From Flavobacterium sp. NRK F7 (GTDB taxonomy: Bacteria > Bacteroidota > Bacteroidia > Flavobacteriales > Flavobacteriaceae): a stretch of DNA of 64,000 nucleotides. The stretch spans positions 2,371,085 through 2,435,084 of the forward strand of contig NZ_JAMXLB010000001.1 of the NCBI RefSeq assembly GCF_024054195.1, given 5' to 3'. Both the position numbers and the translations under genes were made by a program. Each line of letters starts with the position of its first letter. Position 1 is the stretch's first letter. The notes below the pieces were generated by a model, which saw only the letters and a list, made by a program, of their open reading frames with translations, was not told the origin of the DNA and did no database searches. Shown one piece after another: positions 46,813 through 54,400 of the stretch.

Positions 46813-47655
46813 TTAGTTATTTTCAACGTATTTTTTGAAATTATCTAAAATATTTTGCCACCCTGTTTGTTGCATTTCCATAGGATTCTGTGTTTCCGCT
46901 TCAAAGGTTTCGATAATTTGTATTTGATCTTTAACGGGTACAAAAATTATTCTCACAATACGACCATCTTCTAATGTATACGCTAACAATTCATTGGGTT
47001 TTACCGCTGTATACGTGCCTGAAAAATCAAAGCTAAAACTACCATCTTTTGCAGCCATCGTATTGGTAAACTGTCCACCTGTTACACAATTGTTTGCTGC
47101 TTTTGGTGTATGCCAATCATCCGAAGCAGCACACCATTTGGTAATATGCTCGGGTTGATTCCAATAGTTCCATACTTTTTCAATGGGTGCTTTTATTTTT
47201 GTGGTTATGGTAATGCAATTTCGTTCTGATAGCTCTTTTACTATAGCTAAAGCTTTGGGAAACACATCCTCAAAATAGGTAGCATATTCTTCAACAGAAT
47301 TTAAGTTAACTACTACATGCGTACTACCATTTGTTTCCGTAAGTAAATATTGTTCTTTTGAATTACTCCATTCCGATGCCTTTTCGTTATTTGGGAGTTC
47401 TTTGTAATCATCAATTTCCCCTAAATGATTAAACGTCATTTCTACATTGGGTTTTAAAGCAATAATAGTACTATACATTCCTTTTCCTCCAGGAGAATAA
47501 AAGTGTATGCGACTTCCTTCTTTCCAATCGGATACCGCATAAGAACCGTGGCAAAACACACTTGTCCATTGCATGTACGTTAAATCATTCCATAAAACGT
47601 CCCACACTTTATCTGCTTTTGCGTTAATGGTTACTTCAAATTTTTGTGCTATCAT
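46813..47655 (-). CDS. Two-domain SRPBCC (AHSA1-like) protein
   Basis: This 280-aa protein consists of two AHSA1/CalC-type domains. The first (1-140) starts FEVTINAKADKVWDVLWND; the second (about 145-278) starts ITITTKIKAPIEKVWNYWNQ and ends GWQNILDNFKKYVE. Such proteins bind hydrophobic ligands and often occur with VOC, DoxX and AraC genes, as here. It lies 12 nt downstream of the two-domain VOC gene. Confidence 0.88.
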   Translation of the reverse strand: MIAQKFEVTINAKADKVWDVLWNDLTYMQWTSVFCHGSYAVSDWKEGSRIHFYSPGGKGMYSTIIALKPNVEMTFNHLGEIDDYKELPNNEKASEWSNSKEQYLLTETNGSTHVVVNLNSVEEYATYFEDVFPKALAIVKELSERNCITITTKIKAPIEKVWNYWNQPEHITKWCAASDDWHTPKAANNCVTGGQFTNTMAAKDGSFSFDFSGTYTAVKPNELLAYTLEDGRIVRIIFVPVKDQIQIIETFEAETQNPMEMQQTGWQNILDNFKKYVENN

Positions 47656-47667
47656 GTTTTTATTTTT

Positions 47668-48519
47668 TTATTTGTTATACGCTTGTTGTATTTTTTTGCA
47701 ATCAATTTTCTTCATTTGTAACATGGCTTGCGTAACCTGTGCTACTTTTTCCGGATTTTTATCATTCATGAATTGGGGTAACATTTCAGGTATAATTTGC
47801 CAAGAAATACCGAATTTATCTTTCAACCAGCCACATTGACTTTCCTGACCTCCGTTTTGAAGAAATGCATTCCAATAATAATCTACTTCTTCTTGATTGG
47901 TACAGTTCACAACAAAAGAGAACGCTTCATTAAAATCAAAATGATGTTCCATCGGACTTTCCATAGCGATGAATTTTTGGTTGGCCAATGTAAATTCTGC
48001 AAATTCAATTTTTCCTGCACTATTTGGGTTACTGGTATCAAATTTACTCATGAATAGTATTTCAGAATTTGGAAATAAAGAAGTATAAAAAGTAATTGCT
48101 TCTTCTGCAAATCCGAATTTTTTATCTACAAAAAGGAATGTGGGAACAATTTGCAAAGGATCACCATCTAGAAATAATTGCCAAGACAAACCATATTTAT
48201 CGTTGACCCAACCGTATTTTTTGCTCCAAGGATAGTCACCTAAATCCATGAGAATGGTTCCATTTTCCTTTAATGTATTCCATAGTGTATCTATTTCGTC
48301 TGTATCATTTGATTTTATAAAAAAGGAAATCGCATTGGTAAACGTAAAAAGCGGACCACCATTAAGAGCATTACATTCTAAATTATTTAACTGAAATGTG
48401 GTAACTAATGGATTGTTACTTTGAATTTTAGAATTTGGGAACACAGAAGTGTAAAAGCTTGCCGCTTGATTTGCTTGATTATCAAACCATAAAAATGGAG
48501 TTATTTTTTGTGTTTTCAT
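47668..48519 (-). CDS. Two-domain PhnB-like VOC protein
   Basis: From the ATG at 48519 (MKTQKITPFLWFDNQANQAA) the protein has 283 aa; the frame from 48603 adds 28 residues overlapping the DoxX gene and is unlikely. Both halves have the PhnB/3-demethylubiquinone-like VOC pattern: SFYTSVFPNSKI...WVNDKYGLSWQLF, and ITFYTSLFPNSEILF...WLKDKFGISWQII. The start codon overlaps the stop of the DoxX gene (ATGA). Substrate unknown. Confidence 0.87.
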   Translation of the reverse strand: MKTQKITPFLWFDNQANQAASFYTSVFPNSKIQSNNPLVTTFQLNNLECNALNGGPLFTFTNAISFFIKSNDTDEIDTLWNTLKENGTILMDLGDYPWSKKYGWVNDKYGLSWQLFLDGDPLQIVPTFLFVDKKFGFAEEAITFYTSLFPNSEILFMSKFDTSNPNSAGKIEFAEFTLANQKFIAMESPMEHHFDFNEAFSFVVNCTNQEEVDYYWNAFLQNGGQESQCGWLKDKFGISWQIIPEMLPQFMNDKNPEKVAQVTQAMLQMKKIDCKKIQQAYNK

Positions 48520-48881
48520 CCTTGTTTTAATTTGTGATAATAAAAATACGAAACACCTAAAATAAAAAGGATGAATAGAGGAAAAAACGTTTGCAAATTC
48601 CATCCATCGACAGCGGCATGACTGATCATGGCAAAAATAAAATTAAAAGTAAAACCTGCATAAGCCCATTCTTTCAATCGAGAGGGTATTTTAGGCACAA
48701 CTAGAATAATAACTCCTAAGATTTTAAATATTACTAGTGCATTTCCAAAGTATTGAGGATACCCTAAGTGTCTAATTCCTTCTTTGGCTAATTCTGTTTG
48801 AGAAGTTAAAGCAGGCATAAGACCTTCAAATAAAGCAATTAAGAGCGTTGCCGTCCAAAATAGTATTTTTTGTTTTTTCAT
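48516..48881 (-). CDS. DoxX-like small membrane protein
   Basis: This 121-aa protein has four membrane helices with short loops, starting MKKQKILFWTATLLIALFEG and containing LGYPQYFGNALVIFKILG, which matches the DoxX-like family. Members take part in redox or stress responses without a defined reaction. It begins the part of the operon that is coupled by ATGA to the VOC gene. Confidence 0.82.
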   Translation of the reverse strand: MKKQKILFWTATLLIALFEGLMPALTSQTELAKEGIRHLGYPQYFGNALVIFKILGVIILVVPKIPSRLKEWAYAGFTFNFIFAMISHAAVDGWNLQTFFPLFILFILGVSYFYYHKLKQG

Positions 48882-48906
48882 AATAGATGTATTTAGGTGT
48901 TAATTT

Positions 48907-49224
48907 TTATACAAATAGCAATTGAGATTGGTCTAAAAAGAGAATTTTAAAATTATTTATTCGTTTACAATAATACTTCCCTTTTTTAAGGGTAACATTC
49001 TCCATTTTAGGAGTATTAGCTTCATTTGGAAATAATTTGGTTGCAACCGCCTTATAGGTTATTATTCCATTTTGGTTCCTATAAGAAACACCAAAATACA
49101 TTCTATTAGAATCATATGTTACAAAGGAATACAAGTCTTGGTGCGCTTTTAAAACACCATCTGGAAAAGAGGTCGCTGTGACACAAAAAACGGTACTGTC
49201 TGTTTGCAAATTAAAATATTCCAT
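48907..49224 (-). pseudogene. Truncated GyrI-like / effector-binding-type protein
   Basis: The frame runs from 49338, but its first codon there is TTG and it would cover the promoter of the divergent regulator; the ATG at 49224 is more likely (105 aa, MEYFNLQTDSTVFCV). The protein resembles Flavobacteriaceae GyrI-like proteins of about 150 aa (SFPDGVLKAHQDLYS, RMYFGVSYRNQNGIITYKA, VTLKKGKYYC), but it stops after KILFLDQSQLLFV, before the usual C-terminal third. It may be a decayed remnant or a short functional form. The DoxX gene begins 26 nt later. Confidence 0.5.
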
Positions 49225-49297
49225 TTTGATTGAATTTCGATAGTTCAAAATTAGTAAGATATACAACGTTAAAAAAGGTGCAATTATGACAATACCA

Positions 49298-49330
49298 TTG
49301 GTAAATTGCGACAATAGTTTTTTATATTTG
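49298..49330 (+). promoter_or_regulatory. Promoter of the GlxA-like regulator gene
   Basis: TTG (49298-49300), 22-nt spacer, TATATTTG (49323-49330), 19 nt before the ATG at 49350. Confidence 0.55.
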
Positions 49331-49349
49331 TTTACCAATGAAATAAACT

Positions 49350-50318
49350 ATGAAAACCATAAGTATTCTAGTGCCTAAAACGGCTGTAACTGCTGCAATT
49401 GTTGATTCTCAATATATTTTTGCGTCGGTGAACCAATTTTATGCAAATGATGGAAAAGAAATTCCTTTTAAAATACAATTGGTAGGAGAAACCAAGACCG
49501 TACTTTTAAATCAAGGCACTGTAGCGATACATACCGATTTTGTTTTAGGAGAACAACCACAATCCGATTTAATTATTGTACCACCAATTGGTCAGAATGT
49601 GGCAGATGCTTTAGCGCAAAATGAACCACTCATTCCTTGGTTAGTGCAAGAATATCAAAAAGGAGCAGAAATAGCGAGTTTGTGTATTGGTGCTTTTCTG
49701 TTGGCTAAAACAGGATTATTGAATGATAAATCGTGTTCTACGCATTGGATGTACGTAGAGACTTTACAACAATTTTTTCCAGAAGTACATGTGGTTAATG
49801 ATTTAATCATTACTGAAGAGAAAGGCTTGTATACTAGTGGTGGAGCAACTTCCTATTGGAATTTATTATTGCATTTAGTAGAAAAATATACCGATAAAGA
49901 AACGGCAGTTTTAATTTCAAAATTTTTCCTTTTAGATATTAATAGAAGAAGTCAGAATGCGTTTACTATTTTTAAAGGACAACGTTCGCATAATGATACC
50001 GATATTTTAAAAATTCAGGATTATATTGAATCGGAATTTGATAAGAAAATAAGTATTGAAGAACTGGCATCTTATAGTAATTTAAGCCGCAGAACATTAG
50101 AAAGACGTTTTAAAAAAGCGACCAATAACACGATTATTGAATACCTACAACGTGTTAAAATTGAAGCCGCAAAAAAAGAATTAGAAAAGGGTTTAAAAAC
50201 AATTAACGAAGTGATGTATGAAGTAGGTTATACCGATAGTAAGTCGTTTAGAGATATTTTTAAGAAACATACTTCCATGTCGCCTATTGATTATAAAAAG
50301 AAATACAATTTGAATTAA
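49350..50318 (+). CDS. GlxA-like AraC-family transcriptional regulator
   Basis: This 322-aa regulator has an N-terminal DJ-1/PfpI domain (about 5-195, with EIASLCIGAFLLAKTGLLN carrying the Cys elbow) and a C-terminal AraC double helix-turn-helix (about 215-320: ISIEELASYSNLSRRTLERRFKK, INEVMYEVGYTDSKSFRDIF). It is divergent from the DoxX/VOC/SRPBCC genes and is the likely regulator of that operon. The ligand is unknown. Confidence 0.9.
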   Translation: MKTISILVPKTAVTAAIVDSQYIFASVNQFYANDGKEIPFKIQLVGETKTVLLNQGTVAIHTDFVLGEQPQSDLIIVPPIGQNVADALAQNEPLIPWLVQEYQKGAEIASLCIGAFLLAKTGLLNDKSCSTHWMYVETLQQFFPEVHVVNDLIITEEKGLYTSGGATSYWNLLLHLVEKYTDKETAVLISKFFLLDINRRSQNAFTIFKGQRSHNDTDILKIQDYIESEFDKKISIEELASYSNLSRRTLERRFKKATNNTIIEYLQRVKIEAAKKELEKGLKTINEVMYEVGYTDSKSFRDIFKKHTSMSPIDYKKKYNLN

Positions 50319-50321
50319 CAC

Positions 50322-50948
50322 ATGAGAGCAAATTATTTTTTGAGTAGTATTTTTATAATTTTATTTTCATGTAATGGTTTTCAGTCAATTGAAAATAGAA
50401 CTCTTGGTATTCAGCCTTATGAGAATTTCTCTGTAAAAATGACAGATAGCATCATTCAAGCTATTAGTACAATTTATAATCTAAAAGTAGTTGTTTTACC
50501 AATTCAAAAATTGCCTCAAAAAACATTTATTAATCAAAAATCACCTCGGTATAGAGCAGACAGTTTAATCCGTTTTCAAAAAAAAAATTTAGATACTCTA
50601 AATTATATTTTAGGTCTTACACATAAGGATATTTCTACAACTAAAAGAGATGGTAATGGAAATATAAAAAAGCCTCTTTATAAATATGAAGATTGGGGAG
50701 TGATGGGATTAGCCTATTGTCCTGGTACTAGCGGAATTGTTTCTACTTTTCGTTTGAAACATAAAAATCCTAAGGTTCATATGCTACGTGTAAAGAAAAT
50801 AGTTATACATGAACTAGGGCATAATTTAGGATTACCACATTGTCCGAATAAAAAATGTGTGATGACTGATGCAGTAGAAAGTATCGCTACTATAGATAAT
50901 GCGGAATTAGCTTTATGTTCTAATTGTAAAAGAAAAATTTCAAATTAA
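50322..50948 (+). CDS. Archaemetzincin-like (M54) zinc-metalloprotease lipoprotein
   Basis: This 208-aa protein has a lipoprotein signal (MRANYFLSSIFIILFSC) and the extended zinc motif of archaemetzincins: HELGHNLGLPHC (three His ligands, Glu catalytic), CVM, and a following CSNC. In this family four Cys hold a second zinc, as the CP/CVM/CSNC set suggests here. Most characterised archaemetzincins are cytosolic, so lipid anchoring to the envelope is notable. It starts 3 nt after the regulator stop. Confidence 0.82.
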   Translation: MRANYFLSSIFIILFSCNGFQSIENRTLGIQPYENFSVKMTDSIIQAISTIYNLKVVVLPIQKLPQKTFINQKSPRYRADSLIRFQKKNLDTLNYILGLTHKDISTTKRDGNGNIKKPLYKYEDWGVMGLAYCPGTSGIVSTFRLKHKNPKVHMLRVKKIVIHELGHNLGLPHCPNKKCVMTDAVESIATIDNAELALCSNCKRKISN

Positions 50949-50974
50949 AGCTAATCCCGATTTTTTATAAACTT

Positions 50975-51727
50975 TTAATATTTTCCATTTAAAAGCTCGC
51001 CACCAATAGTGGACTTTGCTACGATGCCTATTTTTTTCATCATTTCATAGGTGGTACAGACCGCAGCAGAAGTCACAGGAATGCCAGATTCCGCTTGAAT
51101 TAAATCAATTGCTTCTAGAGATGGCATTTGTACGCAAGCCGAAGCGACTAATACATCTACATCTGTTAAATCCAATTGCTTGTAAATTTGCAATAAATTC
51201 ATTGGATCTTGTGCGGCTACTTCTAAATTATCAGGAATTTCTAATGCAATGCTTTCTTTCACTTTAATGCCTTGATGTTCAATATAATCGACAACTTTAT
51301 CAGTTAAAGGACGCATGTAAGGCGTAATAATGGAAATTTGTTTCGCGCCTAAAACCTTTAAACCATTAATTAATGCACCAGCAGAGGTTACAATAGGAGT
51401 AGGGAAGTCATTTGCTACCGTTTCTTGATGTAAATTTACTTCAGAAACACAATGATAGCCTCTGCCCATACTCATAATCGCTACTAAGCAAGCATAGCCC
51501 ATTACATCTACATGCGCATCGGATAATTCTTGAGCACATTTTAAACTCATTTTATCCATAGCTTCCAGTTCTTCTTTGGTAACTTTTTTCATGCGCATTC
51601 TACTGCTATGAAACGTAAAACGTTCTGGTAAAATGGTCTCTCTGGCACGAAAGATAGCTGGTATTTCCGTTTCCATTGTAATATTGGAGGAAGGAACAAT
51701 TTGTCCTATTTTGTATTTTTTAGTCAT
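50975..51727 (-). CDS. Maleate isomerase (Asp/Glu racemase superfamily)
   Basis: This 250-aa protein is the last gene of the catabolic cluster. The two catalytic Cys lie at 80 (VDVMGYACLVAIMSMGRG) and 198 (VLVASACVQMPSLEA). Their spacing is the same as in known maleate isomerases, as I recall them. The N-terminal KIGQIVPSSNITMETEIPA loop is also typical of this subfamily, not of racemases. It would convert maleate to fumarate, the final step of ring-cleavage product use in this cluster. Arylmalonate decarboxylase is a less likely reading, having only one of the two Cys. Confidence 0.85.
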   Translation of the reverse strand: MTKKYKIGQIVPSSNITMETEIPAIFRARETILPERFTFHSSRMRMKKVTKEELEAMDKMSLKCAQELSDAHVDVMGYACLVAIMSMGRGYHCVSEVNLHQETVANDFPTPIVTSAGALINGLKVLGAKQISIITPYMRPLTDKVVDYIEHQGIKVKESIALEIPDNLEVAAQDPMNLLQIYKQLDLTDVDVLVASACVQMPSLEAIDLIQAESGIPVTSAAVCTTYEMMKKIGIVAKSTIGGELLNGKY

Positions 51728-51799
51728 ATTCTAAAATTTAGTGCTACTAAACAGCAAAAATTATTTACTATAAATAGTACGCTTTTTTTATTATTTTAT

Positions 51800-51875
51800 C
51801 CCTCGACTGCGCTCGGGAAGACAATGGTATACTAATTTCGTTTGTCACCCTGAGCGCAGTCGAAGGGCATTTAAA
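51800..51875. repeat. 76-nt hairpin repeat, copy A
   Basis: The imperfect palindrome has arms CCCTCGACTGCGCTCGGG (51800-51817) and 51848-51867 (CCCTGAGCGCAGTCGAAGGG) and is GC-rich in an AT-rich genome. It equals copy B at 52198-52273 except for two bases, lies in the same orientation, and its end overlaps the stop of the GIY-YIG gene. Similar CCTTCGACTGCGCTCAGG repeats are common in Flavobacteriia. Confidence 0.9.
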
Positions 51876-52182
51876 GGTTATAATTTGAATTTGTAGCATT
51901 TCTGCATTCAGCTAATGTTTGGATTAAATCAAAATTGCCTATAATTAATGCTTCTTTTTTAACTTTTGACCATTTTTTTAGTTTTTTCTCAAAATAAATC
52001 GCTTGATTCGGTTCTGTAAATTCTTGATACCAAACTAATTTTACAGGTCTTTTTTTAAAAGTATATGCATTTGATAATTTTCCGTCATTATGTTCATTTA
52101 CTCTTCTTTCAAGATCATTTGTAATTCCTGTATACAAAGAATTGTCGGAACATCTTAAAATATATACATAATAAAATTTCAT
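51871..52182 (-). CDS. GIY-YIG (UvrC-type) small endonuclease between two repeats
   Basis: This 103-aa protein is a stand-alone GIY-YIG domain: FYYVYILRCSDNSLYTGITN (GIY-YIG region), Arg in DLERRVNEHNDG, and the Glu-containing YFEKKLKKWSK. Proteins of this kind are often called excinuclease-like or UPF0213. Here the gene sits inside a degradation cluster and is framed by identical hairpin repeats, 16 nt after copy B and touching copy A. That suggests a link to repeat spread, perhaps as the enzyme that nicks the hairpins. Confidence 0.85.
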   Translation of the reverse strand: MKFYYVYILRCSDNSLYTGITNDLERRVNEHNDGKLSNAYTFKKRPVKLVWYQEFTEPNQAIYFEKKLKKWSKVKKEALIIGNFDLIQTLAECRNATNSNYNL

Positions 52183-52197
52183 ATTTCTCTTGTATGT

Positions 52198-52273
52198 CCC
52201 TCGACTGCGCTCGGGAAGACAATGGTATCCTAATTTTGTTTGTCACCCTGAGCGCAGTCGAAGGGCATTTAAA
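52198..52273. repeat. 76-nt hairpin repeat, copy B
   Basis: Arms 52198-52215 and 52246-52265, otherwise as copy A. It starts directly after the FAH gene stop codon (read on the minus strand) and precedes the GIY-YIG gene. Confidence 0.9.
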
Positions 52274-53182
52274 TTATATTTCTTTCACTGTATTTTCTAT
52301 AGATCCAATTTTTTCAACAGTACATTTCACCACATCGCCATCTTGTAACCATTCTTGAGGTGTTCTTCCTGCACCAACACCTGCAGGTGTACCCGTTGCA
52401 ATAATATCACCAGGTTCCAATGTGAAAACCGTACTTAAATCTTCGATTAAATCATTGATATTGAATAGCATGAATTTAGTATTAGAGCTTTGTTTTTCAA
52501 TGCCATTAACGGTCAAAGAAAGATTTAAATTATGAGGATTTTCAATTTCATCTTTAGTAACCAAAATAGGTCCCATAGGCGCAAAAGTATCTTGCCCTTT
52601 GGAAACAATCCATTGCCCAGAACGACGACAATCTCTGGCAGAAATATCGTTAATTATAGTATATCCAAAAACATAATCTAAAGCATCTGATTTAGGTACA
52701 TACTTTCCTTTCTTTCCAATTACAACGGCTAATTCTACTTCCCAGTCTAATTGATTGGTTAGTTTTCTATTTAATAGTACGTTTGTATTTGTTGCAGTAA
52801 CTGTAGTGGGTGGTTTGGAAAAAATTACGGGTTGCTGTGGCAATTCTTTTGAAGTATCTAATGATCTAGCACTTTCCGCTACGTGTTCTGTATAATTTAA
52901 CCCAATACCAATGATATTTTTACGTGGTTTTGGAATAGGCGCTAAAAAAGTTGCTTCTTCGATAGGAATACTAATTTCTTCAAAATCAACAGCTCTTGTT
53001 TCAGCAATTAAATCCGTAATTTCGGAAATAACTTCAAAACCTAAATCAATTAAATCGAGCATATTATCGGGTAGTGGAAAATTGGAAATATTTCCAAAAT
53101 CTTCCATATCAACCACTAAATTATCATATAAAAAACCTAATCTTGGTTCTGAATCTTTGGTTTGGTAGGTAAGTAGTTTCAT
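52274..53182 (-). CDS. Fumarylacetoacetate-hydrolase-family ring-cleavage product hydrolase
   Basis: This 302-aa enzyme has a short N-terminal domain and the FAH catalytic domain (about 85-300): IGIGLNYTEHVAE, FSKPPTTVTATN, LDWEVELAVVIG (metal-binding Glu residues and Asp), YTIINDISARD and PGDIIATGTPAGVG. FAH-family members split C-C bonds in acylpyruvates such as maleylpyruvate or fumarylpyruvate. In this cluster it should hydrolyse the product of the adjacent bicupin dioxygenase to pyruvate and a C4 acid. No maleylpyruvate isomerase gene is present, so direct hydrolysis of the cis form is likely. Confidence 0.88.
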   Translation of the reverse strand: MKLLTYQTKDSEPRLGFLYDNLVVDMEDFGNISNFPLPDNMLDLIDLGFEVISEITDLIAETRAVDFEEISIPIEEATFLAPIPKPRKNIIGIGLNYTEHVAESARSLDTSKELPQQPVIFSKPPTTVTATNTNVLLNRKLTNQLDWEVELAVVIGKKGKYVPKSDALDYVFGYTIINDISARDCRRSGQWIVSKGQDTFAPMGPILVTKDEIENPHNLNLSLTVNGIEKQSSNTKFMLFNINDLIEDLSTVFTLEPGDIIATGTPAGVGAGRTPQEWLQDGDVVKCTVEKIGSIENTVKEI

Positions 53183-53197
53183 TTTTATTAATTTTTT

Positions 53198-53224
53198 CCC
53201 TCGACTGTGCTCGGGATGACAATG
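53198..53224. repeat. Half copy of the hairpin repeat (copy C)
   Basis: CCCTCGACTGTGCTCGGG with ATGACAATG after it, equal to the left arm of copies A and B apart from small changes; the right arm is absent. It lies between the FAH and dioxygenase genes. Confidence 0.75.
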
Positions 53225-53248
53225 TTATTTATTTAAATTGATTTTCTA

Positions 53249-54355
53249 TTACAATTGTTGATGTCCGTTATTTTCTAAATATTCCTTGCCTTGATATAAA
53301 CCTAGTTTTTCAATAACTGGCAAATCATTAAAATTGAACAAACAAGCATCTTCGGTTTCGGATAGGTTATGATGTTCATGCCACGACCAACTTGGAACAC
53401 AGAATATATCTCTTTCTTTCCAATCGAAGCGTTTTCCATCGATTAGGGTATATCCTTTTCCTTTGGCACATTGGTACACAAAAGACCCAGTATGTTTGTG
53501 TGCTTTTCCTTTAAAACCTGCAGGTAATAATTGCATGGCAGCGCCCATAGTTTGCATGACATGTCCTCCTGTTAAAGGATTAGAATATTGCATAAAAATA
53601 CCATCAAAGGGATTAATCGTATTACTTTTTGAAGCTTCAACCAAAGCAGGATAGACTTTAGACCAAGAAAATTTGAATAAAGGAGAGTAGGGTTTGTCCC
53701 AAACTTTGTCAGCTGGAATGATACCTGCTGTACCATAATTTATAGGGGAATAATTTAATGGTACATCCAAAGGTTGTTTGCCATCAAAAACGGCATAATC
53801 ATTGGCTTCTAAAGCATTCACTAAGGGAATGTCTAAACCGTCTTGCCAAATACAAGTCTTTCCATTAGCATTTACACCATGTTCGTGCCAAGTGGAATTA
53901 GGAGTAATGACAAAATCATTCACTTCAAATGTAATTTTATTGCCGTCTACAACCGTGTAACCGCCTTCACCTTCCATAATAAAACGTAGGGCAGAAGCTT
54001 TGTGTTTATGAGCAGACGTAAACTCACCAGGTTTCGTAACTTGAATTCCGGTGTACAACCATCCTACAGCAGCCGAAACGTCTTTTCTTTTATCGTTAAC
54101 CAAATACACCACGCGTCTTCCAGCTTGTTCTGGAGTAACTAATTCGGAAGATTGTAACACTAGTTCGCGTAAATCATCATATTTCCAAAGCATAGGAACC
54201 GAATTGGATTTGGGTTCCCAAGGTTCAATGTCATTGGCAACGGTCCATAAAGCACCAGCTCCAAGATTTTCAAGCTTTTTGTAATAAGCCATTAATTCGG
54301 GTGAGTCTTGTACTCTTGCACGACCATATTGATCGTCTGAATGATTTTCTTGCAT
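53249..54355 (-). CDS. Gentisate 1,2-dioxygenase-type bicupin ring-cleavage enzyme
   Basis: This 368-aa Fe(II) dioxygenase has two cupin domains. The first holds the metal site: His 116 and 118 in TSAHKHKASALRFIMEGEG, and His 157 in STWHEHGV. The second (about 270-345) keeps AHKHTGSFVYQCAKGKGY and SWSWHEHHN. The family splits gentisate between C1 and C2; relatives accept salicylate, 1-hydroxy-2-naphthoate or amino analogues. In this setting gentisate or 5-hydroxyanthranilate is the expected substrate. The gene is flanked by two remnants of the hairpin repeat. Confidence 0.88.
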   Translation of the reverse strand: MQENHSDDQYGRARVQDSPELMAYYKKLENLGAGALWTVANDIEPWEPKSNSVPMLWKYDDLRELVLQSSELVTPEQAGRRVVYLVNDKRKDVSAAVGWLYTGIQVTKPGEFTSAHKHKASALRFIMEGEGGYTVVDGNKITFEVNDFVITPNSTWHEHGVNANGKTCIWQDGLDIPLVNALEANDYAVFDGKQPLDVPLNYSPINYGTAGIIPADKVWDKPYSPLFKFSWSKVYPALVEASKSNTINPFDGIFMQYSNPLTGGHVMQTMGAAMQLLPAGFKGKAHKHTGSFVYQCAKGKGYTLIDGKRFDWKERDIFCVPSWSWHEHHNLSETEDACLFNFNDLPVIEKLGLYQGKEYLENNGHQQL

Positions 54356-54370
54356 TTTATTTTCTTTTTT

Positions 54371-54400
54371 GTGTTACCCTGAGCGGAGTCAAAGAGCAAC
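54371..54400. repeat. Half copy of the hairpin repeat (copy D)
   Basis: GTTACCCTGAGCGGAGTC with AAAGAGCAAC after it, a changed form of the right arm only. It directly abuts the stop codon of the nitrilase gene. Confidence 0.7.

Noticed and set aside
51800..52273. Composite transposon or insertion sequence
   Set aside because: No transposase, no terminal inverted repeats and no target duplication beyond the hairpin repeats themselves; described instead as a repeat-associated GIY-YIG gene.
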